Assembly: GCF_017877135.1 (NCBI RefSeq)
Contig: NZ_JAGIPH010000006.1
Span: 248,001 to 312,000, forward strand
DNA length: 64,000 nucleotides
Origin: Neorhizobium galegae
GTDB lineage: Bacteria; Pseudomonadota; Alphaproteobacteria; Rhizobiales; Rhizobiaceae
Direction: 5' to 3'
Under the pieces are notes generated by a model. That model was not told where the DNA came from and searched no databases. It saw only the letters and a list, made by a program, of their open reading frames with translations. Shown here one piece after another: positions 17,604-27,103 of the stretch. The translations under genes were made by a program, and so were the position numbers. Each line of letters begins with the position of its first letter. Position 1 is the stretch's first letter.

Positions 17604-18881
17604 ATGTCACAGCCTTTGCCCAAGCATCTCAGCGGCCGCTCGCTTGCAGCCCTTGCCGTTCTCAATTTCTTCCTCGCCGATGCGCGCGACGGGCTGGGGC
17701 CGTTTCTCGACGGCTTTCTGGCAACCCATGGCTGGTCGCCGATGACGCTCGGCATCGTCGCAACGCTCGGCGGCGTGCTGGGGATGGTCTCGACGCCGCT
17801 GCTTGGCGCCTATGTGGATGCCTCCACGCGCAAGCGCATGCTGATCATCGTGCCCGTGATCCTGGTGACGGCAAGTGCGCTATGGACGCTTGCAAGCCCC
17901 GGCAATGCCGCCGTCTTCGGTGGCCTGTCGATGACGGCGGTGGTCGGCGCGGTGGTCGGTCCGGCGCTGATGGGCCTGACGCTCGGGCTGGTCGGCGAAC
18001 GCGCTTTCTCCCGCCAGGTGTCGCGCAACGAATTCTGGAACCATGCCGGCAATGTCGTCTCCCTTGCCGGGATCTATGTCGCGACCCTCTATTTCGGCGT
18101 GAGCGGCATTGTCGGGCTGATGATCGCAACAGCCATCGCCACCATCGTGGCAACGCTTGCCATCAACCCGCGCGAGATCGACCATCAGGTGGCGCGCGGG
18201 CTTTCCCATGACGATGGCGCGCCGGGCCCTTCCGGCTACAAGGTGCTCGTCGGCAACCGGGGGCTCATTCTGCTTGCCGTGACGCTGATGATCTTCCATT
18301 TCGGCAATGCGCCGATCAGCCGGCTGATCGCCCAGAATTTTTCGATCCAGCTCGGCACACCCTTCCGCACGACAGCGATCACCACCGGCGTCTCGCAGCT
18401 GTCGATGATTGTCGTGGCGCTCGCCACACCTTTCCTGCTGCGGCGCTTCGGGCTTTCGACCGTCTTTCTGATCGCGCTTCTGTCGCTACCGCTGCGCGGC
18501 GCGATTGCCGGTTCGTTCACAAGCTTTGCCGCCATCTATCCGGTGCAGATCCTTGACGGGGTGGCGGCCGGCCTGATCGGCATCGCAACGCCGATCGCAG
18601 CCGAACGGATCTTGTCCGGCACCGGCCGCTTCAATGTCGGCTTTGCCGCGGTGATGACGGTGCAGGGCATCGGCGCGTCGCTGAGCAACGTCGTGGCCGG
18701 CTGGCTCACCGATCTCGGCGGCTATTCGCTCGCCTATTTCGTCCATGGCGGCGTGGCGCTGCTGGCGGTTGCAGCGTTTCTTGCCGGGCGTACATCCATT
18801 GCCCCGCCGCATCACGAAGAGACTGGCGCCCCGTCCGATTCCACAGTAGCAAGCCTGCCGGACGCCTCTTCCAACCCTTGA
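17604..18881 (+). CDS. MFS transporter
   Basis: A 425-residue major-facilitator protein with about 12 hydrophobic segments. The first loop has FLADARDGLGPFL and the region after helix 2 has GAYVDASTRKRML, matching the MFS loop-2 motif. AAGGA lies eight bases before the ATG at 17604; an ATG at 17595 is also possible. The next gene, an ArsB-like permease, begins seven bases after the stop, so both probably come from one transcript. The substrate is unknown; a link to metalloid or anion export through the neighbour is only a suggestion. Confidence 0.83.
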   Translation: MSQPLPKHLSGRSLAALAVLNFFLADARDGLGPFLDGFLATHGWSPMTLGIVATLGGVLGMVSTPLLGAYVDASTRKRMLIIVPVILVTASALWTLASPGNAAVFGGLSMTAVVGAVVGPALMGLTLGLVGERAFSRQVSRNEFWNHAGNVVSLAGIYVATLYFGVSGIVGLMIATAIATIVATLAINPREIDHQVARGLSHDDGAPGPSGYKVLVGNRGLILLAVTLMIFHFGNAPISRLIAQNFSIQLGTPFRTTAITTGVSQLSMIVVALATPFLLRRFGLSTVFLIALLSLPLRGAIAGSFTSFAAIYPVQILDGVAAGLIGIATPIAAERILSGTGRFNVGFAAVMTVQGIGASLSNVVAGWLTDLGGYSLAYFVHGGVALLAVAAFLAGRTSIAPPHHEETGAPSDSTVASLPDASSNP

Positions 18882-18888
18882 AAAGCAG

Positions 18889-20151
18889 ATGACCATGCAG
18901 GCATTGACGATGACGTGGACGATAGCGGGCCTCACGGCGCTCGGCGTGATCACGCGACCCTTCGGCTGGCCGGAGGCGATCTGGGCGGTTCTCGGTGCAG
19001 TCCTTCTCGTCGCGCTCGGGCTGATCGGCGTGTCCGATGCCTGGCTCGGCGTCTCCAAGGGGCTCGACGTCTATCTGTTTCTGATCGGCATGATGCTTCT
19101 GTCGGAACTCGCCCGCCGGGAGGGTCTGTTCGACTGGCTGGCCTCGGTGGCGACCGCCCATGCCAAGGGGTCACCGCGCCGGCTCTTTGCCCTCATCTTC
19201 GGCGTCGGCATTGTCGTCACGGCCTTCCTGTCCAACGATGCGACCGCCGTGGTGCTCACCCCTGCCGTCTATGCGGCGTGCCGGGCGGCGCGCGTGCGCG
19301 ATCCCATGCCCTATCTGCTGATCTGCGCCTTCATCGCCAATGCGGCAAGCTTTGTCCTGCCGATTTCCAATCCGGCCAATCTGGTGATTTTCGGCGGTGG
19401 CGAGATGCCGCCGCTCGGCCATTGGCTTTCGACCTTCACGCTGCCCTCGATCGTGGCGATCGCGGCAACCTTTGCCGCGCTCTACTTGACGCAGCGTCAG
19501 GCGCTGGCAGCCGATACGATCAGCCGCGAGGTCGAGCAGATGCCACTGTCGCACAGCGCCCGGCTTGCCGGGGCAGGCCTGGTGCTGACGGCCCTTCTGC
19601 TGCTTGTTGCCTCCGCTCTCGACCTCGATCTCGGACTACCGACCTTTCTCGCCGGCGGTCTTACCACCGCCATCATCATGGCGGTGACCCGGCAGAGCCC
19701 GGTTGCGACGTTGAAGGGCGTGTCGTGGAGCGTGCTGCCGCTGGTGGCCGGCCTCTTCGTCGTGGTCGAGGCGCTGAACGGCACCGGACTTGCCGATACG
19801 CTGGCGCGCTGGCTGTCTTCCGGCGCCGAGAGCCATCCGGCCCAGACGGCAGCGCTTGCCGGCACCGTGGTCGCCTTCGTCTCCAACCTCGTCAACAATC
19901 TGCCCGCGGGCCTTGTTGCCGGCAGCGCCGTCCAGGCGGCACATGTGCCGGACAAGATCGCAGCCGCCGTGCTGATCGGCGTCGATCTGGGGCCGAACCT
20001 TTCCGTCACCGGGTCGCTTGCGACGATCCTCTGGCTGTCGGCGCTGCGTCGCGAAGGGCTGCAGATCGGTGTCTTCGCCTTCCTGAAGCTCGGTGTCGTG
20101 GTGATGATCCCGGCGCTCGCGTTGTCGCTTGCCGTGCTTGCCGTTCAGTGA
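18889..20151 (+). CDS. ArsB/NhaD-superfamily permease (arsenite or anion transporter)
   Basis: A 420-residue membrane protein with about 11 helices. It carries the ion-transporter-superfamily pattern LSNDATAVVLTPA in the first half, ISNPANLVIFGGG in the middle, and SNLVNNLPAGLVAG with LGPNLSVTGSLATILWL in the second half, as in ArsB. These are the paired re-entrant motifs of this fold. No arsR, arsC or arsH gene is nearby, so arsenite export is plausible but not proven, and a dicarboxylate or other anion remains possible. The ATG at 18895 is an alternative start. Confidence 0.78.
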   Translation: MTMQALTMTWTIAGLTALGVITRPFGWPEAIWAVLGAVLLVALGLIGVSDAWLGVSKGLDVYLFLIGMMLLSELARREGLFDWLASVATAHAKGSPRRLFALIFGVGIVVTAFLSNDATAVVLTPAVYAACRAARVRDPMPYLLICAFIANAASFVLPISNPANLVIFGGGEMPPLGHWLSTFTLPSIVAIAATFAALYLTQRQALAADTISREVEQMPLSHSARLAGAGLVLTALLLLVASALDLDLGLPTFLAGGLTTAIIMAVTRQSPVATLKGVSWSVLPLVAGLFVVVEALNGTGLADTLARWLSSGAESHPAQTAALAGTVVAFVSNLVNNLPAGLVAGSAVQAAHVPDKIAAAVLIGVDLGPNLSVTGSLATILWLSALRREGLQIGVFAFLKLGVVVMIPALALSLAVLAVQ

Positions 20152-20184
20152 AGTCCGGTGTGCCCGGCGGCTGCTTTTTGAAAC

Positions 20185-20817
20185 TTACTGGTCCGCCATC
20201 GCGAGCCCGCGCGTGATAAGATCGAGATGGGCGCGGATATAGCCGTCGCACTCCTCCTGCGGTGTCTCGCCGAACACCAGGTGGTCCACGACAAGGGCAA
20301 TCACCGGCCCGACGATGACCGATGCAAGGGCGGCCGGGCCTGCGCGAAATTCGCCCGCCGCAATGCCCTCGTCGAGCAAGGCCTGGACGTGGTTGAACAG
20401 GGGATCGATCAACTCCTCCTGATGCCTCTTGATGATCTCGGGAAAGCGCGAGCCCTCGGCGACGACGAGACGGATGAGTTCCCGCGTATGCCTGTTTTTA
20501 AGGACTTTCTCGTAAGACATCAGAAGCAGTGCTTCAAGACGCTCGGCGCAACTGCCGGACAGGTCTCCGACGCCCCGCAGCAGCTCTTCAAGAGGGGTGG
20601 CAATATGTGCAATCATGGCCGAGAAGAGGTTTTCCTTCGTCGGGAAGTAGACATAGATCGTGCCTTTGGTGACGCCGATACGCTCGGCGATATCCTCCAC
20701 GCGGGTCATGCCATACCCGTGGGCGATGAATTCCTCGAATGCCGCATCGAGAATCTGGATGGGCCGCAGAGCTTTCTGTTCAGCCCTGTTCAGCTTCCTT
20801 TCACCGTCAATCGCCAT
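20185..20817 (-). CDS. TetR-family repressor of the RND efflux operon
   Basis: A 210-residue regulator. The N-terminal helix-turn-helix is clear: ILDAAFEEFIAHGYGMTRVEDIAERIGVTKGTIYVYFPTKENLF within about residues 20-65, written here in separate motifs as IAERIGVTKGTIYVYF. The C-terminal ligand domain is variable. AGGAG lies seven bases before the ATG at 20817, while the ATG at 20823 is too close to it. The gene is divergent from the efflux operon with only 82 bp between, and a TGACT-AACC-AGTCA operator lies in that gap. It probably represses both itself and the pump and is released by a pump substrate. Confidence 0.88.
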   Translation of the reverse strand: MAIDGERKLNRAEQKALRPIQILDAAFEEFIAHGYGMTRVEDIAERIGVTKGTIYVYFPTKENLFSAMIAHIATPLEELLRGVGDLSGSCAERLEALLLMSYEKVLKNRHTRELIRLVVAEGSRFPEIIKRHQEELIDPLFNHVQALLDEGIAAGEFRAGPAALASVIVGPVIALVVDHLVFGETPQEECDGYIRAHLDLITRGLAMADQ

Positions 20818-20844
20818 GCGCATTCTCCTCGTCTACAAACTCAT

Positions 20845-20858
20845 TGACTAACCAGTCA
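20845..20858. promoter_or_regulatory. TetR operator TGACT-AACC-AGTCA
   Basis: Perfect 5-bp arms, extending with one mismatch to ATTGACT/AGTCATT. It is the only strong palindrome in the 82-bp gap between the divergent tetR and efflux genes, and its form matches operators of AcrR-type repressors. Confidence 0.7.
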
Positions 20859-20899
20859 TTCAAAATTACCGTAGTCTGGCAATTGTTCAAGGGGCAACC

Positions 20900-21973
20900 A
20901 TGCGACGACTAGCTACAAACGCACTTCTGGCGTTTTCATTCGTAACGCTTGCAGGCTGTGCGCCGCAGGAGGAAACGCCCCCGAAGGCGCCGCGATATGT
21001 CGGCACGGTCACCGTGGCTGAAGCGCAGGTCGCGGAAAGGATTTCCACGACCGGGGAAATCAGCGCCCGCGTCCAGTCGGATCTGTCGTTCCGGGTCAGC
21101 GGCCGCATCACCGATCGCTTCGTCGAGGTGGGAGACCGGGTGAAGGCAGGGCAGGTGCTCGCCCGCATCGATGCGCAGGAGCAGAAGGCCGACCTGCAGG
21201 TGGCCGTGGCAACGCTTGCCTCCGCGGAGGCCCAGCAAACCCAGGCACAGCAGGCCTTCGATCGCCAGCAGAGCCTGTTCAGCACGGGCGTGACCACGCG
21301 GGCCGATCTGGATTCGGCGCGTGAAACGCTGCTGCGCGCGCAGGCGACGGTGGAATCCGAGCAGGCCCAGCTTGATACCGCCCGCGACACGCTCGCGCAG
21401 ACCGACCTGACCGCCGATGCCGACGGGGTCATTACGGCGCGCAATGCCGAAGTGGGGCAGGTGGCCCAGGCCGCCCAGGTGATCTTCACGCTTGCCCATG
21501 ATGGTCCCCGCGATGCCGTGGTCAATGTCGATGAATCGCTTCTTCTCGGCCGTGAACTGGCCGATGACATCGAGGTGCGCCTTCTGTCGGGCGGCGCCCC
21601 GATCAAGGCTGAGGTGCGCGAAGTGTCGCCGACGATCGATTCGAGCTCTGCCACTATCCGCGTCAAGCTTGGTCTTGAGGATGTGCCGCAGGCCAAGCTT
21701 GGAAGCCCGGTTGTCGCCACCGCCTCGTTCAAGCCGCAGACTGCAATCGAACTGCCCTGGTCGTCGATGGCATCCCTGAACGGCAAGCCGGCGGTCTGGG
21801 TGGTCGATCCGGCCAGCCACGCCGTGTCGATCCGGCCGGTCGATGTCATCACCTATCACAGCGACCGCTTCTCCATCCGCTCGGGCGTCAAGCCGGGTGA
21901 GATCGTGGTGGCGACCGGCGCCAATTTCCTGAACCAGGGAGAAGTCGTGGCTATCGAAGGAACCGCACAATGA
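20900..21973 (+). CDS. RND efflux periplasmic adaptor lipoprotein, first
   Basis: A 357-residue membrane-fusion protein. Its lipobox LAGC places the acylated cysteine at residue 20. The lipoyl/barrel-sandwich halves flank a coiled-coil hairpin (about 95-165, rich in Q, A, E and R), with DLSFRVSGRI and FVEVGDRVKAGQVLARID typical of the family. The last four bases overlap the second adaptor gene (ATGA at 21970). It links the RND pump to an outer-membrane channel in the periplasm. Confidence 0.9.
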   Translation: MRRLATNALLAFSFVTLAGCAPQEETPPKAPRYVGTVTVAEAQVAERISTTGEISARVQSDLSFRVSGRITDRFVEVGDRVKAGQVLARIDAQEQKADLQVAVATLASAEAQQTQAQQAFDRQQSLFSTGVTTRADLDSARETLLRAQATVESEQAQLDTARDTLAQTDLTADADGVITARNAEVGQVAQAAQVIFTLAHDGPRDAVVNVDESLLLGRELADDIEVRLLSGGAPIKAEVREVSPTIDSSSATIRVKLGLEDVPQAKLGSPVVATASFKPQTAIELPWSSMASLNGKPAVWVVDPASHAVSIRPVDVITYHSDRFSIRSGVKPGEIVVATGANFLNQGEVVAIEGTAQ

Positions 21974-23058
21974 AGACCGCCCCCTCAAGCCTTTCGGCGC
22001 TGCTTCTGGCCGCGACCTTCCTGACGGGCTGCCAGAAAGAGGAATCAAGCCAGCCCGAACCGCCGCGTCCGGTCCTGTCGGTCGTGGCTGAGGAGCTGCC
22101 GGCCGCCGAGCTTGCGCTTCCCGGAACCGTGGAAGCCCGCATCACCACCGATTTCAGTTTCCGCGTCCTTGGCCGCATCGTGGCGCGCAATGTCCAGGTG
22201 GGCGATCTCGTCAAGAAAGGCGATGTCCTTGCCGCCATCGACCCGCTGGCGCTGGAACTTGCGGTCAAGAGTTCGCAGTCGGATCTTGTCAACAGCCAGG
22301 CCCAGCTTGCCAATGCGTTGACCACCGAGCAGCGACAGAAGACGCTCTACGAAAAACAGTCCGGCGCCAAGTCCGCATTCGAGACGGCAGAACTTGACCG
22401 CAAGACGGCCGAAGCCTCCGTCGACAAGGCCCAGGCCAATCTCGACAAGGCGAAGGAACAGCTGAGCTATGCCCGCCTTCTGGCCGAATTCGACGGCGTG
22501 GTGACCAGCACGGCAGCCGAAGTGGGCCAGGTCGTCTCTGCCGGGCAGACCGTGGCAACCGTTGCCCGCCCCGACATCAAGGATGCCGTCATCGACGTGC
22601 CGGAAACCGTCGCTGACAAGGTGCGGCCGGGATCGGCCTTCGACGTTGCGCTGCAGCTCGATCCGAGCATGCACGCCAAGGGCGTCGTGCGCGAGATCGC
22701 GCCGGAGGCGGACGATGCAACGCGCACGCGCCGCACCAAGCTCAGCCTCACCGATCCGCCGACGGCCTTGCGCCTCGGCTCGGTCATCACCGCCACCGCT
22801 CTCGACAAGGATGGCGCGTCGATCCGCCTTCCGTCCTCCGCCATCAAAATGGACGGAACGCGCGCCCTCGTCTGGGTCGTGTCGGAAGCCGAAAAGAAGG
22901 TGACATCGCGGGCGGTCACGCTCGCCAGTCCGCCACAGCCCGGGGGTGTGGTCACGGTCGCCGAGGGCATTAAGCCGGGTGAGCGCATCGTCACCGCCGG
23001 CGTTCACAAACTTCAGGAAGGCCAGACTGTCCGCCTCGATCAGGAGATGACCAAGTGA
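21970..23058 (+). CDS. RND efflux periplasmic adaptor lipoprotein, second
   Basis: A 362-residue homologue of the preceding adaptor, also a lipoprotein (LTGC, Cys21). It shares FSFRVLGRIVARNVQVGDLVKKGDVLAAIDP and a coiled-coil hairpin (about 90-155), shown here by its key words VGDLVKKGDVLAAID. The two adaptors differ clearly in sequence, so this is not a recent duplication. Its stop overlaps the pump gene start by four bases (GTGA). Two adaptors in one operon suggest a mixed adaptor ring, as described for a few RND systems. Confidence 0.9.
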   Translation: MKTAPSSLSALLLAATFLTGCQKEESSQPEPPRPVLSVVAEELPAAELALPGTVEARITTDFSFRVLGRIVARNVQVGDLVKKGDVLAAIDPLALELAVKSSQSDLVNSQAQLANALTTEQRQKTLYEKQSGAKSAFETAELDRKTAEASVDKAQANLDKAKEQLSYARLLAEFDGVVTSTAAEVGQVVSAGQTVATVARPDIKDAVIDVPETVADKVRPGSAFDVALQLDPSMHAKGVVREIAPEADDATRTRRTKLSLTDPPTALRLGSVITATALDKDGASIRLPSSAIKMDGTRALVWVVSEAEKKVTSRAVTLASPPQPGGVVTVAEGIKPGERIVTAGVHKLQEGQTVRLDQEMTK

Positions 23059-26000
23059 AATCCTTCAACCTCTCCGACTGGGCCCTCGAGCACCGCTCGC
23101 TCGTCTGGTATTTCATGATCGTCTTCCTGGCTGTCGGCGCCTTTTCCTACGCCAATCTCGGGCGTGAGGAAGACCCGGCCTTCACCATCAAGACGATGAT
23201 CATCAATGCGCAATGGCCCGGCGCTTCTGCCGAGGACATGACGCGCCAGGTGACCGACCGCATCGAGAAGAAGCTCGAGGAACTCGACGCGCTCGATTAT
23301 ACCCGCAGCGAAACCACGGCCGGCCAGACGACGATCTTCGTCGAACTTCTGCCCACCACCAAGGCCAAGGACGTGCCGGGCAACTGGATCCGCGTCCGCA
23401 ACATGATTGCCGATATCCAGGGTGATTTCCCAAGCGGTGTCGTCGGCCCCTTCTTCAACGACTCCTTCGGCGACGTCTACGGCAATATCTACGCCTTCCT
23501 GTCGGATGGCCTCACGCAGCGTCAGATGCGCGATCTCGTCGAGGATGCCCGTGCCAAGCTGCTGACGGTTCCCAATGTCGGCAAGATCGACATCATCGGC
23601 GCCCAGGACGAGGCGATCTATCTGGAGTTCTCCACCCGCAAGATCGCAGCGCTCGGCATCGACCAGCAGGCGGTCATCGATACCCTGCAGGCGCAGAATG
23701 CGGTCACGCAATCGGGCGTGGTCGAAGCCGGCTCCGAGCGGATTGCACTGCGCGTCAGCGGCCAGTTCACCTCGGAAGAGAGCCTTCGCGCCATCAACCT
23801 GCGCATCAACGACCGCTATTTTCCGCTGACCGATATCGCCACCATCCGGCGCGGCTATGTCGACCCGCCCTCGGCGCTGTTCCGCTTCAAGGGCGAGCCT
23901 GCCATCGGCCTTGCCATTGGCATGAAGACCGGCTCCAATCTCCTGAAGTTCGGCGAACAGCTGGATGCGCAGATGAAGCGGGTCATCTCGGACCTACCGA
24001 TCGGCGTGGATGTGGAGCGCGTCTCCGATCAGCCGAAGGTGGTCGACGAAGCGGTCTCCGGCTTCACGCGAGCGCTTTTCGAAGCCATCGTCATTGTTCT
24101 TGCCATCAGCTTCATCAGCCTTGGCGTGCGCGCCGGCATGGTGGTTGCGGTTTCCATTCCGCTGGTGCTCGCCATCACTTTCGTGGTCATGGAATATAGC
24201 GGCATCTCGCTGCAGCGCATTTCGCTCGGCGCGCTCATCATCGCGCTCGGCCTTCTGGTCGATGACGCCATGATCGCCGTCGAGATGATGGTGTCGCGGC
24301 TGGAGGCGGGCGATACGCTGCGCAAGGCCGCAACCCATGTCTACACTTCGACCGCGTTTCCGATGCTGACAGGCACGCTGGTGACGGTTGCCGGCTTCAT
24401 CCCGATCGGCCTCAACAACAGCGCCGCTGGCGAATTCACCTTCACGCTCTTCGTCGTCATTGCCGTCTCGCTGCTGGTCTCCTGGATCGTGGCGGTGCTG
24501 TTTACGCCGCTTCTCGGGGTGACCATCCTGCCGAAGGCGATGAAATCGCACCACGAGAACAAGGGACGTGTGACGCGCGGCTTTGCCTCTATCCTGCGCC
24601 TTGCGATGCGCTGGCGCTGGGCGACGATCCTCATCACGGTGCTTGCCTTCGCTGCCTCCGTCGGCGGCATGGGGCTTGTGCAGCAGCAGTTCTTCCCCTC
24701 GTCAGACCGCGTCGAACTCATCATCGACTGGAACATGCCCAACAACAGCACCATTGCCGAGACGAACCGGCAGATGGCGCAGATCGAGAAGGAACAACTC
24801 GCCGGCAGCCCGGATATCGACCACTGGTCGACCTATGTGGGCCAGGGCGCGCCGCGCTTCATCCTGTCCTACGATGTCCAGACGCCGGCGGCCTGGTTCG
24901 GCCAGATCGTCATCGTCACCAAGAATCTGGAGGCCAGAAACCGTCTGCGCGCCCAGCTGCAGGCCTATGTCAACAAGACCTTCCCGGGCACGGATGCCTT
25001 CGTGAAGCTGCTCGACATCGGCCCGCCAGTCGGCAAGCCCGTGCAGTATCGCATCAGCGGCCCCGATATCCAGAAGGTCCGTCAGCTGGCGCAGCAACTG
25101 GGCGGCATCGTCAACCAGAATCCGCTTCTGACCAACATGACCTACGACTGGAACGAACCGTCGCGCGTCGTGAAGGTGGATGTGTTGCAGGACAAGGCGC
25201 GCCAGCTCGGTATTTCCTCGCAGGATATCGCAACCCGCCTCAACGGCATCGTCGAGGGTTCTTCCACCACCAAGGTGCGCGATTCCATCTATCTGATCGA
25301 CGTGATCGGTAGGGCACAGGACAGCGAGCGCGGCGCCGTCGAAACGCTGAAGAACCTGCAGCTTCCGAGCAGCAGCGGCAAGTCGGTGCCGCTCTCGGCC
25401 GTCGCCAAGTTCCGTTACGAACTGGAACAGCCGAAGATCGGCCGCCGCGACCGTATTCCGACGATCATCGTGAAAGCCGCGGTGACCGGCACGACGCAGC
25501 CGGCGACGATCGTGTCGCAGCTTGCGCCGGAGGTCCAAAAATTCACCGCCACGCTGCCGCCCGGCTATTTCGTCAAGGTGGGTGGTTCGGTTGAATCGAG
25601 CGCGGATTCGCAGGGCCCGATCGCCGCCGTCGCCCCGATGATGCTGTTCGTCATGGCGACCATCCTGATGATCCAGTTGCAAAGCTTCAGCCGGCTCTTC
25701 CTGGTGTTTGCGGTGGCCCCGCTTGCCCTCATCGGGGTCGTGGCAGCGCTTCTGCTCAGCAACGCGCCGATGGGCTTCGTGGCCATCCTCGGCATCCTTG
25801 CGCTCATCGGCATCCTCATCCGAAACTCGGTCATCCTCGTGGTGCAGATCGAGCATCTGCGCAGCGAGGGCGTGCCGCCCTGGCGGGCGGTGATCGAGGC
25901 GACGGAACACCGCATGCGGCCCATTCTTCTCACCGCAGCCGCCGCGACGCTCGCGCTCATCCCGATCTCCCGCGAAGTCTTCTGGGGGCCGATGGCCTAT

Positions 26001-26132
26001 GCCATGATGGGCGGCATCGTGGTCGGAACGGTGCTGACGCTGCTCTTCCTGCCGGCCCTCTACGTCGCCTGGTTCCGCATCCCGCGCAACAAGGACGACG
26101 AGATCCCGCAGGCCACCGAGGCGCACGGGTAA
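23055..26132 (+). CDS. RND-family efflux pump, inner-membrane subunit
   Basis: A 1025-residue pump of the AcrB/CzcA superfamily, near the usual length. It has a GTG start overlapping the second adaptor gene. The helix-4 proton-relay pair is present as D403-D404 in LGLLVDDAMIAVE. Two large periplasmic domains follow helices 1 and 7. The sequence falls in the hydrophobe/amphiphile type rather than the heavy-metal type, judged by this DD motif. No outer-membrane channel gene follows, so a TolC-like protein encoded elsewhere would complete the pump. A strong hairpin follows the stop codon. Confidence 0.92.
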   Translation: MKSFNLSDWALEHRSLVWYFMIVFLAVGAFSYANLGREEDPAFTIKTMIINAQWPGASAEDMTRQVTDRIEKKLEELDALDYTRSETTAGQTTIFVELLPTTKAKDVPGNWIRVRNMIADIQGDFPSGVVGPFFNDSFGDVYGNIYAFLSDGLTQRQMRDLVEDARAKLLTVPNVGKIDIIGAQDEAIYLEFSTRKIAALGIDQQAVIDTLQAQNAVTQSGVVEAGSERIALRVSGQFTSEESLRAINLRINDRYFPLTDIATIRRGYVDPPSALFRFKGEPAIGLAIGMKTGSNLLKFGEQLDAQMKRVISDLPIGVDVERVSDQPKVVDEAVSGFTRALFEAIVIVLAISFISLGVRAGMVVAVSIPLVLAITFVVMEYSGISLQRISLGALIIALGLLVDDAMIAVEMMVSRLEAGDTLRKAATHVYTSTAFPMLTGTLVTVAGFIPIGLNNSAAGEFTFTLFVVIAVSLLVSWIVAVLFTPLLGVTILPKAMKSHHENKGRVTRGFASILRLAMRWRWATILITVLAFAASVGGMGLVQQQFFPSSDRVELIIDWNMPNNSTIAETNRQMAQIEKEQLAGSPDIDHWSTYVGQGAPRFILSYDVQTPAAWFGQIVIVTKNLEARNRLRAQLQAYVNKTFPGTDAFVKLLDIGPPVGKPVQYRISGPDIQKVRQLAQQLGGIVNQNPLLTNMTYDWNEPSRVVKVDVLQDKARQLGISSQDIATRLNGIVEGSSTTKVRDSIYLIDVIGRAQDSERGAVETLKNLQLPSSSGKSVPLSAVAKFRYELEQPKIGRRDRIPTIIVKAAVTGTTQPATIVSQLAPEVQKFTATLPPGYFVKVGGSVESSADSQGPIAAVAPMMLFVMATILMIQLQSFSRLFLVFAVAPLALIGVVAALLLSNAPMGFVAILGILALIGILIRNSVILVVQIEHLRSEGVPPWRAVIEATEHRMRPILLTAAAATLALIPISREVFWGPMAYAMMGGIVVGTVLTLLFLPALYVAWFRIPRNKDDEIPQATEAHG

Positions 26133-26140
26133 GACATGCA

Positions 26141-26168
26141 GAAACGGCGCCTTCAGGGGCGCCGTTTC
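26141..26168. terminator. Hairpin terminator after the RND operon
   Basis: GAAACGGCGCC pairs perfectly with GGCGCCGTTTC around a six-base loop, nine bases after the pump stop. The T bases of a terminator lie within the stem end. It also faces the minus-strand phosphoesterase gene and may serve both directions. Confidence 0.75.
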
Positions 26169-26226
26169 AGATTGGTGACGATGTTTGCCGGGATGCCGCT
26201 TGGCGGATCAACTCAAGCCAGTGTTC

Positions 26227-27027
26227 TCACGGGCCTTCGCAGATCGGGGCGCGGTCGGTGGCGATCTCGCCCACCTCGGCGCTGTAGGCGCGAAGACCCT
26301 GGTTATCGAGGTCGATGATCCGGTAGCAGGGATTGCCGCCGGTCCACAGCGGGTTCGGCGTATCGACATCGGTGATGAAACGATGCGCACAGGCCTGGCC
26401 GGAACTGTAGGCGATGCCTTCGGCACTCGTGCCGGAAAGCGGAATATGGATATGGCCGAAGATGATGTGGCGCACGCCCGGCGCATGACGGGCGAGGCGC
26501 TTCATGACGGCGCCGCCATCGTGCATGCCGATTTTCTCGAAATGGGCAATCTTCGTGTCCATCGGCGGGTGATGGATGAAGACGGTGACGGGAAGATCGC
26601 CGGCGCCTTCCAGCGCCTGGTCGAGCCAGACCATGCGATCATCGCCATAGATGCCGCCGATCACGCCGGCCTCGTGGCTGTCGAGGAAGAGGAGACGGCC
26701 GGCATCGGTGTCGAGGAACGACTGGATGAAGCCGTTTTCGTCACGCGGCTGGCCCGGAAAGGCGTCGATGAAATTGGGGCGGTCGTCGTGATTGCCGAGC
26801 ATGAGGCGCGTTGGAAACGGCACCGGCGCCAGAATGTCCTTCAGCAGCGCATAGGCCGCCGGATCGCCGTGGTTGCACAAATCGCCCGTCATCACCAGAA
26901 GGTCGGCATCGGCATGTCTTTCGATGATGTCGGCAATGGCAGCGCGCAGCTGCTTTTCCGGGTCGACGCCGTTCACCACAATACCCGAGGGCATCAGGTG
27001 GGTGTCGGTCAGCTGAATGATTTTCAT
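26227..27027 (-). CDS. Metallophosphoesterase, GpdQ/CpdA-like phosphodiesterase
   Basis: A 266-residue calcineurin-type phosphoesterase with all metal motifs: D8-T-H10, GD49 in VMTGDL, GNH at 78-80, HHPP at 152-155 and GHIH at 191-194. Known relatives cleave glycerophosphodiesters (GpdQ) or cyclic nucleotides (CpdA). It is the last gene after an Ugp-type importer, which takes up glycerol-3-phosphate and its diesters in other bacteria, so a glycerophosphodiesterase role is favoured. The ATG at 27027 gives MKIIQLTDTH at the N-terminus, the usual form; the start at 27048 adds seven unlikely residues. Confidence 0.83.
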   Translation of the reverse strand: MKIIQLTDTHLMPSGIVVNGVDPEKQLRAAIADIIERHADADLLVMTGDLCNHGDPAAYALLKDILAPVPFPTRLMLGNHDDRPNFIDAFPGQPRDENGFIQSFLDTDAGRLLFLDSHEAGVIGGIYGDDRMVWLDQALEGAGDLPVTVFIHHPPMDTKIAHFEKIGMHDGGAVMKRLARHAPGVRHIIFGHIHIPLSGTSAEGIAYSSGQACAHRFITDVDTPNPLWTGGNPCYRIIDLDNQGLRAYSAEVGEIATDRAPICEGP

Positions 27028-27103
27028 GACGGTCTTTCTGCAGGACAAGAGTGCGGCTGCGGGGATGTTTCCCCCGCAGCCTTTGACAGAGGGATGATCC
27101 CGC

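Noticed and set aside
24702..26126. 474-codon minus-strand frame opposite the RND pump
   Set aside because: Antisense shadow of the pump gene, rich in H, R, D and G, with no domain.
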